Origin: Phenylobacterium sp.
Lineage (GTDB): Bacteria; Pseudomonadota; Alphaproteobacteria; Caulobacterales; Caulobacteraceae
Direction of reading: 5' to 3'
NCBI RefSeq assembly: GCF_004297125.1
Contig: NZ_SCVD01000014.1
Coordinates: 1 to 64,000 of the forward strand
DNA length: 64,000 nucleotides
Positions 30,801-39,728 of the stretch are shown in pieces. Positions within the stretch are counted from its first letter, which is position 1. Each line of letters opens with the position of its first letter. The translations under genes were made by a program, and so were the position numbers. The notes below the pieces were generated by a model, which saw only the letters and a list, made by a program, of their open reading frames with translations, was not told the DNA's origin and made no database searches.

Positions 30801-31359
30801 AGAACCGGGCATAGGCCTCGGCGACCGCATCGGCCGCCGCGATCGCATGGCGCGCCACCAGCCGGCGCGCCGCCTGGGCCACGGCGGCCGAGGCCGCGTC
30901 GTCCATGACCCGGAAGCTCGGCGAGACGCCCGCCTCCAGCGGGAAACGCCGCAGCAGCTTCTCGCAGAAGGCGTGGATGGTCTGGATCTTCAGGCCGCCC
31001 GGCGTCTCCAGCGCCTGGGCGAACAGGCTGCGGGCCTCGGAAAGCTGGCCGGCGTCATAGCTCTCGGGCGCGCGGTCCTGCAGGTCGGCCAGGGTCTTCC
31101 GCAGCTTGGCGTCGTCGTCCACGGACCACGAGCCCAGCACCTGGAACAGCCGGCGCTGCATCTCCGAGGCGGCGGCCTTGGTGTAGGTGACGCAAAGGAT
31201 CGTCTCCGGCCTGGCCTTCGCCAGCAGCAGCCGCGCCACCCGGTCGATCAGGGTCTTGGTCTTGCCGGAGCCCGCGTTGGCGGTGACGAACGCCGACAGG
31301 CCCGGATCGGCGGCGAGCCGCTGCGGGTCGATCAGGCGGTCGATCAGGTCGAGGCTCAT
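27856..31359 (-). CDS. addA: Double-strand break repair helicase-nuclease AddA
   Basis: UvrD-like helicase and nuclease subunit that resects double-strand breaks. The 1167-residue protein has Walker A VTANAGSGKTKTLIDRV near residue 28, LCVTYTKAAASEMQRR, DEAQDTAPDQWTI, VGDEKQSIYSFQGAQPE, and the helicase C domain MTAHGAKGLEAPIVFLPET. The RecB-type nuclease motif is VLVVDFKTNRPSP near residue 1105. The ATG at 31359 (MSLDLIDRLIDPQ) overlaps the addB stop by 4 nt. The open frame continues upstream through addB but is only its shadow there. Confidence 0.96.
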   Translation of the reverse strand: MSLDLIDRLIDPQRLAADPGLSAFVTANAGSGKTKTLIDRVARLLLAKARPETILCVTYTKAAASEMQRRLFQVLGSWSVDDDAKLRKTLADLQDRAPESYDAGQLSEARSLFAQALETPGGLKIQTIHAFCEKLLRRFPLEAGVSPSFRVMDDAASAAVAQAARRLVARHAIAAADAVAEAYARFSVALDFQSFQAMFADFEARRGALSAFLAREGGLEGATGWVWRAVDVPRGADPESLAAEAMARLDRELWRGAADVLRLGGVTDQKCAAQMAVVADDPGATFEQALAVLFTEKGEGDGVKWVGKTSGLKAHEGLRIQLLAEQTRLHDARLRVRAAQVAQDTVYALTLANAYLEAYRIEKTAAGALDFADLIEKACHLLRDRPAASWVLYKLDGGIDHILLDEAQDTAPDQWTIVNALSEEFFAGAGVQGEARQRRLFVVGDEKQSIYSFQGAQPEMLMRQFEFHRDRAVGAGYRFERVDLLTSWRSTPQVLSFVDAVFSPPDLGQAVRPRDEPDPEPVRHEPAAYRKAHLGCVDVWPLEVEKKGEEREAWDAPLDAEPEDSANRRLARRIAGEIAALIARGDAVYDKDLKAERPAHAGDVLILVRRRRALFEEILRALKHAGIPVAGADRLALSEHIVFDDLVALARFLLFPGDELTLAALLKSPFCGLTDDSLYDLAHGRGKEPLWTRLQRRATERADWAEACGFLAHALAEAKVRQPFELYSRLLGVIDAEGRSMRQRLLRRLGSEAEDALDEFLNQVLAAEARGVHDLEALAAELAGLDITVKREMEAERREVRVMTAHGAKGLEAPIVFLPETTLTQTARGSPLMRVRHDGGDGFLWCSSSARDCEATAKAREDRAVREEAEAYRLLYVALTRARDRLVLCGRVAERTDQAKLRGWWGAIRDALAHADIAEGVRTVQSGELSFDRFGPDPKALGARAGVEVTTAALPAWTGAVAPPEAYARYASPSDLGEGAAVPAPSPLAAAQGLGRFRRGDLIHRLLQLLPDLPAGERPAGAAALLAREADLTGPQRAEMAEAALSVLNDARFAEVFGAGSRGEIAVAGTAAALPPGLRISGRIDRLVVLPDRVLVVDFKTNRPSPDRIEAADPAYLRQMALYCAVLADIFPSRRVEAAIVWTDGPKLMPVPENLVAQTLAELRRDG

Positions 31360-34310
31360 TCCTCGCCCTCCTCGCCGCTGGTGGACCATTCGAACACCCG
31401 GGCGAGGTGATCGTAGTCGCTCATCCGCGCCTTCACGAACTGCGGCGCGACGCGGGACAGGTAGGGTTGGGCCGGGTCGTCGAAGCGGGCGACCAGCTTG
31501 TGCAGGCCCTCCAGGGCGCGGGCGGCGGCCTCGGCGCTCTCGTCGCCCGCGGCGGCGCGGGTCTCGACCTTGCCGGCGGGCTTGCGGCCGGTGATCTCCA
31601 GATAGGTCAGGTCGCCGGGCTTTAGCGGCCCGAGCTCGGGGAACCCGCCGGCCTCCAGGATCGCGGCGGTCAAGGTGAGCTGCGGCGAGAAGCCGGTGGC
31701 CACCTCCTTCTTCGAGGGCGCCTTGCCGGTCTTGTAGTCCAGGATATGGCCGTGGCCGTCGGCGGTGACTTCGATGCGGTCGGCGCGGGCGGTGACGGTG
31801 AAGGGTCCGGCCGGCGCCTGAATGGTCCGGGTCCCCTTCAGCTCGACGGTGATCTTCCGCCCGTCGCGCCGCTCGCGCTCCAGGTCGGCGACCCATTCGG
31901 CGGCCTCCTTGGCCAGCGCCTGCTCGCGCGCCAGCGCCTCGTGCGGCAGGCCGGCTTTCACCAGTTCCTCGAGGTAGAAATTCGCGAAGGTGGTCGCTGC
32001 ATCGTCGGGCAGGTCGCCGGGATAGGTCTCGGCGAAGCGCTCGAACGCCGCGTGGATGGCGGTGCCGCGGGCGCGGGCGTCGGCCTGCTCGTCGGGCCGG
32101 TCCATGGGATAGAACCGCAGGATGTCCCGCGCCCAGACGGCGTAGGGGTCGCGGGTCAGGCTCTCGATGCGGGTCACCGCCAGCTCGCGGGGGCGATGCG
32201 CCACGGGGGGGAGCGGCGCGGGGCGGCCGATCGGGGTGTAGGCGTCGGGGGCGTCCAGGCTGCGCGCCCAGTCCAGCACCTCGGTCCGACCGGGTATGGC
32301 CAGCCCAGCGCCCTTGGCCAGGGTCTCCAGCCGCCAGAGCCAGCGCGACTTCACCGACGGCGCGCCTTCCCGGCGTTCGGTGTGCAACAGGATCACCTCG
32401 GGCGCGCAGGCGGCCTGGGCGAAGTCGTGGGCGGCCAGACCGATGCGGCGCTCGGGCGAGGGCAGGCCCAGCATCTCGCGCATGGGCCGCGACAGGAACG
32501 GATCCAGCGGCGCGCCGCCGGGCCACACGCCCTCCTCCAGCCCCGCCACCACCAGCCGGTCGGCGCGCACCAGCCGGGCCTCGATGGCGCCCAGGATGCG
32601 CAGGCGCGGATGGGTGGCCCCACCCGAGCGCACCGTCTCGCCATCCATCAGCCGCTGCAGCAGGTCGGCGAACTGGCGCGGCGTGACCAGGGGCAGGGCG
32701 TCGCCCTCGCGCACCAGGGCGCCCAGCAGCCGCGCCATGGCCTCGCCGCCGTGTCCAACCCAGAGGTCGCCGGTGCGGCCGTCCTCGTCCGCCGCCAGGG
32801 CCTCCATGGCCGTGGCCGTGCGGCGCGCGGCGAGCGCCGGGCTCTCGGCCTCGTCGGCCCAGGCGAGGCCGGCGACGATGACCTCCAGGCGCTCTGCGAG
32901 CGGCAGGCTGTCCTTGGCCTTGGCCTTCAACTCGTCCCAGGTCCGGGCCCGGGGGCCACGCAGGGCGGCGGTCTCCAACTCCGCGGAGCCGCCCAGGCGG
33001 GTGAAGGGGTGCTTCAGCAGCCCCAGCAGGGTCACCGGATCGACGGAATCCACGGCCGAGCGGGCGACGAGGGCCGCCAGCACGCCGCACCGCGACCCGG
33101 CCAGGCTCTCGCCGGCCGAGGAATCGGGGACCACGCCCCAGCGGGCCAGCTTGGCGGTCACCCGGCGGGCCAGCACCTGGTCGGGGGTCACCAGCGCCGC
33201 GGTCCGCTCCGGCGTCTCCAAGGCCTCGCGCAGCAGGAGCGCGGTGGCGGTGGCGGCCTCCTCCTCGGTGCGGGCGGTGACCAGCGACAGGCCCTTCAGG
33301 CCGTCGACGATGGCGTTGGGGTCCTCGGCCTTCAGGCTCTCGATCACCTGCAGCCAGTCGGCGGTCTCTTCGGCCGGCCGCAGGGCTTCGTTGACGATCC
33401 TGCGGCGCCAGCGACCCGCGCTCTCGGCGCGGATCGAGGCCGGCCACAGCGACACCTCGCGCTTGGCGACCCGCGCCTCGTCCAGCAGCCGCTTCAGCGC
33501 ACCCTGCGGGTGCTGCACGTCCACCTTGGCCCAGGCCTTGTCCGCCAGGTCCTGGTCCAGGCCGGGCAGCACCACGGCGCCCTTGGGCGCGGCCGCCACG
33601 GCGATCAGCAGGGCGCGCGTGGCCGGAGCCGTGCCGGTGGAGCCGGCGGCCACCAGAACGCCCTTGGGCGGTGCGTCGGTCCAGTGCTCGGCCAGGCGGC
33701 GCAGCAGGCGCACGCGGCGCTCGCTGACGTCGGCCACGCCCAGGCCCTTCAGCCGCTCCGGCCACAGCGCCAGGGCCTTCTCCAGGAAGGTGCGGGAGAC
33801 CTCCCAGTGCTCGGCCAGCTCCGCGCCGACCAGGCTGGCCAGCCGGTCGCCGACATCGACCTCCTCGATCTGCAGGCCGTCCAGGAAACCGCCCAGCGCG
33901 TCCGCCAGCTCCAGCGCCGCCCCGGCGCTGACAAGGCCGCCCGGGACATGCGCCTCCAGCTCCGCCACCAGCCGTGTGAGCTCGAACCGGCGGCGCAGCG
34001 GGTCGATGGCCGCGGGCAGGTCCAAGGCCAGGTCACCCGGCTCGAACGGCGGCTCGCCGGCCTCCAGGTCGCCCAGCGGTCGCATCTGCGGCGGCAGGAC
34101 GGCCTTGCCGCCCGAGGCCTTGATGAAGGCGTCGGCCAGGGCGCGGGCGCCGCGGCGAGTGGGTGTGAGCACGACAGCGTCGGCCAGGGCCTCCGGCCCC
34201 AGGTGCGCCAGCGCGTCGTAGAGGCCCTGCGCCAGGTCTTCCGCGAACGGCCGGTGCGCCGGGATGTTGAACCAGCGCGAGCCCGGCCGCTCGAAGAAGG
34301 CGGCGGTCAT
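31356..34310 (-). CDS. addB: Double-strand break repair protein AddB (alphaproteobacterial type)
   Basis: Partner of AddA, 984 residues. The N-terminus reads FFERPGSRWFNIPAHRPFAE, then VVLTPTRRGARALADAF where a helicase Walker A would be, but without GKT; helicase activity is therefore not expected. The C-terminal nuclease is intact (HILDYKTGKAPSKKEV near residue 870; LTYLEITGRKPAGK). I find no cluster of four cysteines around the nuclease as in Firmicute AddB, so the Fe-S staple appears absent. Start ATG at 34310 overlaps the murU stop (ATGA). Confidence 0.95.
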   Translation of the reverse strand: MTAAFFERPGSRWFNIPAHRPFAEDLAQGLYDALAHLGPEALADAVVLTPTRRGARALADAFIKASGGKAVLPPQMRPLGDLEAGEPPFEPGDLALDLPAAIDPLRRRFELTRLVAELEAHVPGGLVSAGAALELADALGGFLDGLQIEEVDVGDRLASLVGAELAEHWEVSRTFLEKALALWPERLKGLGVADVSERRVRLLRRLAEHWTDAPPKGVLVAAGSTGTAPATRALLIAVAAAPKGAVVLPGLDQDLADKAWAKVDVQHPQGALKRLLDEARVAKREVSLWPASIRAESAGRWRRRIVNEALRPAEETADWLQVIESLKAEDPNAIVDGLKGLSLVTARTEEEAATATALLLREALETPERTAALVTPDQVLARRVTAKLARWGVVPDSSAGESLAGSRCGVLAALVARSAVDSVDPVTLLGLLKHPFTRLGGSAELETAALRGPRARTWDELKAKAKDSLPLAERLEVIVAGLAWADEAESPALAARRTATAMEALAADEDGRTGDLWVGHGGEAMARLLGALVREGDALPLVTPRQFADLLQRLMDGETVRSGGATHPRLRILGAIEARLVRADRLVVAGLEEGVWPGGAPLDPFLSRPMREMLGLPSPERRIGLAAHDFAQAACAPEVILLHTERREGAPSVKSRWLWRLETLAKGAGLAIPGRTEVLDWARSLDAPDAYTPIGRPAPLPPVAHRPRELAVTRIESLTRDPYAVWARDILRFYPMDRPDEQADARARGTAIHAAFERFAETYPGDLPDDAATTFANFYLEELVKAGLPHEALAREQALAKEAAEWVADLERERRDGRKITVELKGTRTIQAPAGPFTVTARADRIEVTADGHGHILDYKTGKAPSKKEVATGFSPQLTLTAAILEAGGFPELGPLKPGDLTYLEITGRKPAGKVETRAAAGDESAEAAARALEGLHKLVARFDDPAQPYLSRVAPQFVKARMSDYDHLARVFEWSTSGEEGEE

Positions 34311-35020
34311 GAGAGCCGGGCTTCCACCGCCGCGAGCGCGCGGGGATCGCCGACCTGCATCCACAGGCCCTCGGCCCGATGGCCGAAGAGCCGGCCAAGG
34401 TCGGACGAGCGGAACCAGATGTCCCGCAGGCTGAACTTCGACCGTGGCTCGGCGTAGACCGGGCGTGGGTCGAGGATCTCGATGCCGATGGCGTACAGCG
34501 GGGCGTCGGCGCGATCGCCGCGATGGGCCAGCCGGCCGGCCTCGTCCTGGAAGAAGTCGCCGGGGACGTCCTCGAAGCCCACCGTGCGCGCCTTCGGCAC
34601 GACCGTCACCAGCGAGTCCATGCGGCTCGGATCCCAGGCCGCGATCAGCTCGGCCAGGATCGGCGTCCCGTCCTTCCGCCAGACGTAGTCGCTGTTGCAG
34701 CGGAAGATGGGCGCCTCGCCCAGCAGCGCCTGGGCATGCTTCACGCCGCCGCCGGTTTCCAGCAGGGCCTCGCGCTCATCGGAGATCAGGAACTCCGCGT
34801 CGCGCCGGGCGCGAAGGTAGGCCTCGAGCTGGTCCGCATGGGCATGGACGTTGACGACGATCCGCTCGACCCCCGCCTCGACCAGCGGGTCGAGGACGTA
34901 GGCGATCAGCGGCTTGCCGGCCACCGGGACCAGGGCCTTGGGCATGGTGTTGGTGAGCGGGCGCATGCGCGTGCCGAGGCCCGCGGCCATCACCATCGCG
35001 GTCTTTGGGCCGGCGCTCAC
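34307..35020 (-). CDS. murU: N-acetylmuramate alpha-1-phosphate uridylyltransferase
   Basis: Converts MurNAc-1-phosphate to UDP-MurNAc in the recycling route that bypasses MurA. The 237-residue nucleotidyltransferase has the signature AMVMAAGLGTRMRPLTNTMP followed by KALVPVAGKPLI, plus CNSDYVWRKDG with the metal-binding Asp. GTG start at 35020 overlaps the amgK stop (GTGA). The pairing with AmgK makes the substrate assignment firm compared with generic sugar-phosphate nucleotidyltransferases. Confidence 0.92.
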   Translation of the reverse strand: MSAGPKTAMVMAAGLGTRMRPLTNTMPKALVPVAGKPLIAYVLDPLVEAGVERIVVNVHAHADQLEAYLRARRDAEFLISDEREALLETGGGVKHAQALLGEAPIFRCNSDYVWRKDGTPILAELIAAWDPSRMDSLVTVVPKARTVGFEDVPGDFFQDEAGRLAHRGDRADAPLYAIGIEILDPRPVYAEPRSKFSLRDIWFRSSDLGRLFGHRAEGLWMQVGDPRALAAVEARLS

Positions 35021-36132
35021 GCCCGCGCCTCGGCCGGGACGTGGCGGTCGAACCAGGCCTTGAGGCCGGCCATGTCCGGGTCGTGCAGGTTCCGCTCCAG
35101 GTAGCGCCAGGTGCGCGGCATGTACTGCCTGTATTGCTCGCGGCCCAGCAGCGCCTGGCGAGCGAACACCCGGCCCAGGATGCGGGCGGCGTTGGACGCG
35201 GCCAGAGCGCGGTACTCCGCCAGGAACGCCTCGCGGTCCAGGCGCGGGCTCGCCGCCAGGAACCGGTCCAGCATCGCGGCCTCCAGCTCGGGCGAAACGT
35301 CGCGGCGGGCGTCCTGCAGCAGGTGCAGCAGGTCCCAACCCGGGTGCGCCTTCAGCGCGTCCTGGAAGTCGACCATGCCCACGCGCGCCACGCCCGTCCG
35401 CTCCGGCAGCCAGAGCAGGTTTTGCGCATGGTAGTCGCGATGTGTGAAGACCGACGCGCCGGCCTCGCCAGCCACCCACACGGGAGCCCAGAGCGCGTCC
35501 CACTCGGCCGTGGCGGCCTCGCCGAAGGGCGCCAGGCCCGCGAACCTCGGCCAGAACTCCAGGAAGGTGTCGGTGGCGATCTTCAGGGCCAGGGTGTCGT
35601 AGCTGAGCAGCGGCCAGGCCACGTCGCCGGCGCGCAGCACGTCGGGCGGGGCCTCGGCCTGCATCACCACCTGGGCGTCCACGGCGGCCTCGTAGAGCGG
35701 CGTCTCGGGCGCGCCCTGCTCGATCAGGGTGGCGTAGAGCCCGTCGCCCAAGTCCTCCAGCACGGCCAGGCCCGCGTCGATGTCGTGGGCCAGGATCTGC
35801 GGCGCCGAGAGCCCGTGGTCGCGCAGCCAGCCGGCGGTGGCGACGAAGGCGGCGACGGAGCCGGCCGCCAGCCGGGCGGCGGCGTTGTAGCCCAGGGCCA
35901 CGCGTTCGGCCTCGGTCGCGCCGGGCGGGCAGACGACGCTCTCCACGGCCGGCGGCTGGTCCATGAAGATGAACCGCGCCCCGTCGCCCCGATGCAGCCG
36001 CTCGTACTGCCGCGTGGAGGCGTCGCCGGACAGCCGCTCGCGCCGGGCGTCGGCGAAGCCTGCGTCGCGGAGGAAGCGCGCCTTGAGGGCCTCACGCTCA
36101 GAACTCAAGTCCACGTCCTTCCCAGGCGCCAT
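35017..36132 (-). CDS. amgK: Anomeric MurNAc/GlcNAc kinase AmgK
   Basis: Phosphotransferase-fold sugar kinase that makes MurNAc-1-phosphate for MurU. The 371-residue protein contains SGDASTRQYERLHRG, the catalytic loop FTHRDYHAQNLLWL and the metal-binding MVDFQDALKAHPGWDLLHLL. In Pseudomonas, AmgK/MurU recycling underlies intrinsic fosfomycin tolerance; the same is likely here. The start at 36132 overlaps tsaE by 35 nt, so a slightly later start is possible. Confidence 0.92.
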   Translation of the reverse strand: MAPGKDVDLSSEREALKARFLRDAGFADARRERLSGDASTRQYERLHRGDGARFIFMDQPPAVESVVCPPGATEAERVALGYNAAARLAAGSVAAFVATAGWLRDHGLSAPQILAHDIDAGLAVLEDLGDGLYATLIEQGAPETPLYEAAVDAQVVMQAEAPPDVLRAGDVAWPLLSYDTLALKIATDTFLEFWPRFAGLAPFGEAATAEWDALWAPVWVAGEAGASVFTHRDYHAQNLLWLPERTGVARVGMVDFQDALKAHPGWDLLHLLQDARRDVSPELEAAMLDRFLAASPRLDREAFLAEYRALAASNAARILGRVFARQALLGREQYRQYMPRTWRYLERNLHDPDMAGLKAWFDRHVPAEARA

Positions 36133-36547
36133 GCGGGGTGAGCCGTGCGCGCCGCGCCCCCGCGTCGTTTCCGGCCAGTTCGATCTCTACATCGAGTCGG
36201 TCCGGCGGCAGGTTTCCCTCCAGTCGCTCCGGCCATTCGATCACGGCCGCCCCGGTGTCCAGCGCCTCGTCCAGGCCGATCTCATAGGCCTCGTTTGGGT
36301 CGGAGAGGCGATAGAGGTCGAAATGGGCCACCGATAGGCGCGGGCCTTCGTAGAACTGGACCAGGGTGAAGGTGGGCGAGGGCGCCTCCTCGTCCGGCGT
36401 GGTCAGGGCGCGCACCAGCGCCCGCGCCAGCGTCGATTTGCCCGCCCCCAGCGGACCGGAAAGGCAGACCGCCTCGCCCGGCCGCAGGGCCGCGGCGATC
36501 GCCCGCCCCAACCGCGCCGTGGCGGCCTCGTCGGGCAGGTCGATCAT
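36098..36547 (-). CDS. tsaE: tRNA t6A biosynthesis ATPase TsaE
   Basis: P-loop ATPase that drives the TsaBD cycle in t6A synthesis. The 149-residue protein has Walker A LSGPLGAGKSTLARALV near residue 35, the conserved SPTFTLVQFYE, HFDLYRLSDPNE and VIEWPERLEGNLP. The ATG at 36547 overlaps the acyltransferase stop (ATGA) and gives the family length. tsaE-amgK-murU-addB is a recurrent alphaproteobacterial order. Confidence 0.95.
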   Translation of the reverse strand: MIDLPDEAATARLGRAIAAALRPGEAVCLSGPLGAGKSTLARALVRALTTPDEEAPSPTFTLVQFYEGPRLSVAHFDLYRLSDPNEAYEIGLDEALDTGAAVIEWPERLEGNLPPDRLDVEIELAGNDAGARRARLTPHGAWEGRGLEF

Positions 36548-37416
36548 GCGAAGGTCCGATCGGGGTCCGTCGCCAGGCCGTGCTCCACATGGGCCTTCAG
36601 CCGCGCCGTCACCTCGGCCGGATCGCCCTCCAGCGCCGCGGCCGGGATCGGGTGGCCGACGGTCAGCCGGAACGCGCGGCCCTGCTTGTTCAACAGCTCG
36701 TGGAAGAGGGTGATGTCGCGCAGCTCGCCCGAGAAGCCGTGGAAGAAGTGGAACAGCGTCGACCAGGGGCCGTCCACATGGATCGGCAGGACCGGCGCCT
36801 CGTACTTCCGCGCGATGGAGACGGCCGAGGGCATCCAGTCGGACTCCGCCAGCCGGCCGTCCGCTTGCCGCCGCGCCAGCCGGCCGGCGGGGAAGATCAC
36901 CAGGCACCGCTCGGCCTCCAGCGCCTCGCGCGTCAGGGTCAGGGTGGCGCGGGTCTTCTCCCGCGTGCGCTTGGCCTCGACCCATTCCACCGGGATCAGC
37001 ACCTCGCCGAAGCCCGGCGAGACCCGGTGGGCGTCGGCGTTGGCGTAGAAGCAGATGTCCGGGCGAACGGACTTCAGGACGTCGAACGCCGCGATGCCGT
37101 CGGCGATGCCCGTGGGGTGGTTGCAGATCACGACGAGGCGGCCCGCGACCGGGACCCGATCGACGTCCGTTGCCGACACCTTCAGCGACAACAGGTCCGA
37201 GATGTGGTCCAGGGCCGCACGGCCGGGCAGGGGCGCGATGGCGTCGGCCATGCGCACCGCCTTGCGATAGTCCAGCAGGGCGTAGAGCAACGGCCGCAGG
37301 ACTGGCCACAGCGGCCCCGACGCCAGCCGTGGCGCCCGCTCGGCGATCAGCAAGTCGACGATGTGGTCGTGGCGGCCCGGTCTCGCGACCGCGCCGGCCG
37401 GGGTGGCGAGCGTCAT
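36544..37416 (-). CDS. Lysophospholipid acyltransferase-family protein (PlsC-like)
   Basis: Glycerolipid or ornithine-lipid type acyltransferase, 290 residues. The acceptor/catalytic motif is VVICNHPTGIADGIAAFDVL (H-x5-D) and the second block is CLVIFPAGRLARRQADGR; both belong to the hemolysin-like PlsC branch. No clear transmembrane helix, so peripheral membrane association is likely. ATG at 37416; its stop overlaps the tsaE start. The substrate is unknown. Confidence 0.85.
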   Translation of the reverse strand: MTLATPAGAVARPGRHDHIVDLLIAERAPRLASGPLWPVLRPLLYALLDYRKAVRMADAIAPLPGRAALDHISDLLSLKVSATDVDRVPVAGRLVVICNHPTGIADGIAAFDVLKSVRPDICFYANADAHRVSPGFGEVLIPVEWVEAKRTREKTRATLTLTREALEAERCLVIFPAGRLARRQADGRLAESDWMPSAVSIARKYEAPVLPIHVDGPWSTLFHFFHGFSGELRDITLFHELLNKQGRAFRLTVGHPIPAAALEGDPAEVTARLKAHVEHGLATDPDRTFA

Positions 37417-37460
37417 GACGGAAAGATGACCTGCGCTGCGAGGGCGGGGCAAGCCGCGCG

Positions 37461-39077
37461 TCAGGCCCGCAACCGCGCGATCAGGGCCGCCGTGGACGGG
37501 TCGTGCGCGCCGGCCGGTCCGCCCTCCAGCTCGCCCAGCACCCGCGTCGCCAGGGTCTTGCCCAACTCCACGCCCCACTGGTCGAAACTGTTTATTCCCC
37601 AGAGCACCCCTTCGACGAAGGTCTTGTGCTCGTAGAGGGCGACCAGGGCGCCCAGGCGTTCCGGGTCCAGCCGGTCCAGCAGGATGAAGCTGGACGGCCG
37701 GTCGCCCGGGAAGGTGCGCTGCGGCGCCAGGGCCTCGATCTCGGCGGCCGACTTGCCGGCGGCGGTCAGCTCGGCGCGGACGTCGGCCTCGCTGCGGCCC
37801 ACCATCAGCGCCTCGGCCTGGGCCACGGCGTTGGCCAGCAGCTTGGTCTGGGCGGCTGGATCGCCTTCGGAGCCCTCGACCACCGCCAGGATGTCGACGG
37901 GGACGACATCGACGCCCTGGTGCAGGAGCTGGAAGAACGCGTGCTGGCCATTGGTGCCGGCGTCCCCGAACACGCTGGCGGCGGTGGGATGCGGCACGGG
38001 CAGGCCCTGGGCCGTCACTCGCTTGCCGTTCGACTCCATCTCCAGCTGCTGCAGGAAGGCCGCGAACAGGCGCAGGCGCTGGGCGTAGGGCACGACGGCG
38101 CGGATCGACCGCCCCAGGCCGTTGCGATTGAACACGTGGGCCAGGGCCAGCAGCACCGGGGCGTTGGCGGCCAGCGGCGCCGTCTGGAAGTGATCGTCCA
38201 TCGCCCGCGCGCCGGCCAGCACCCGGGCGAAGGCGTCGTAGCCCAGGGCCACCGCGCAGGAGAGGCCGACCGACGACCAGATTGAGTAGCGGCCGCCCAC
38301 CCAGTCCCAGAAGCCGAACACCTGGTCGGCGGGCACGCCGAACGCCTGGGCCTTGTCCGGAGCGGCGGAGACGGCGACGAGGTGCGCATCCGAGGCCTGC
38401 CCCAGGCTGGCGCGCAGCCACGACCGGGCCGCTTCGGCGTTGGTCAGGGTCTCGAGCGTGGTGAAGGTCTTGGAGACGGTGACGACCATCGTCTCGGCCG
38501 GATCCAGGCCGGTGAGGGCCTGGGCCAGCTCGGCCGGATCGACGTTGGCCACGAACCGCAGCTCGATCTGCGGGTCCAGCGGCTTCAGAGCCTCCCAGAC
38601 CAGCCGGGGGCCAAGGTCGGAGCCGCCGATGCCGATGTGGACGATGGCCCGGAACGGCTTGCCCGTGGCGCCCTTCTTCGCGCCCGAGCGGACGGCGTCG
38701 GCGAAGGCGGCCATGGCGGCGCGGGTGGCGTCCACCTCGGCCGAGACCGGTTCGCCGTCGGCGCGGAAGTCGGCGCCCTGCGGCGCCCGCAGCGCCATGT
38801 GCAGGGCCGGGCGGCCCTCCGAGGCGTTGACGATCTCGCCGGCGAACAGCCGGCCGCGCGCCGCCTCGACGCCGGACGCCGCCGCCAGCTCCAGCATGGC
38901 GGCGAGATCGGCCAGCGACCAGGGGTGCTTGGAGAGGTCCAGGTCGAGCCCGGCAGCCGACAGCGTCAGGCGCTCCAGCCGCTCCGGCTCGGCGGTGAAC
39001 AGGGCGTCGATACGCCGGCCGCGCGCAGCCTCCGCGGCCTTGGAAAGGGCCGCCCAGGCGGCGTCGGACTTGGACAA
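37461..39077 (-). CDS. pgi: Glucose-6-phosphate isomerase
   Basis: Interconverts glucose-6-phosphate and fructose-6-phosphate. The 538-residue protein has VHIGIGGSDLGPRLV, QLEMESNGKRVTAQGL, GTNGQHAFFQLLHQGVDVVP and the C-terminal EHKTFVEGVLWGINSFDQWG, all in the expected order. TTG start at 39077 with a GAGG about 6 nt upstream. It lies 44 bp before the acyltransferase gene and may be co-transcribed with it. Confidence 0.97.
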   Translation of the reverse strand: MSKSDAAWAALSKAAEAARGRRIDALFTAEPERLERLTLSAAGLDLDLSKHPWSLADLAAMLELAAASGVEAARGRLFAGEIVNASEGRPALHMALRAPQGADFRADGEPVSAEVDATRAAMAAFADAVRSGAKKGATGKPFRAIVHIGIGGSDLGPRLVWEALKPLDPQIELRFVANVDPAELAQALTGLDPAETMVVTVSKTFTTLETLTNAEAARSWLRASLGQASDAHLVAVSAAPDKAQAFGVPADQVFGFWDWVGGRYSIWSSVGLSCAVALGYDAFARVLAGARAMDDHFQTAPLAANAPVLLALAHVFNRNGLGRSIRAVVPYAQRLRLFAAFLQQLEMESNGKRVTAQGLPVPHPTAASVFGDAGTNGQHAFFQLLHQGVDVVPVDILAVVEGSEGDPAAQTKLLANAVAQAEALMVGRSEADVRAELTAAGKSAAEIEALAPQRTFPGDRPSSFILLDRLDPERLGALVALYEHKTFVEGVLWGINSFDQWGVELGKTLATRVLGELEGGPAGAHDPSTAALIARLRA

Positions 39078-39087
39078 GGGAACCTCT

Positions 39088-39699
<612 letters not shown>

Positions 39700-39728
39700 C
39701 GGTGCGGCTCCTTCGAAGGGGGAATGGG

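Noticed and set aside
31360-33765. Upstream extension of addA to 1969 codons
   Set aside because: The extension runs through addB in another frame and is Arg/Gly/Ala/Pro noise; the ATG at 31359 matches known AddA starts.
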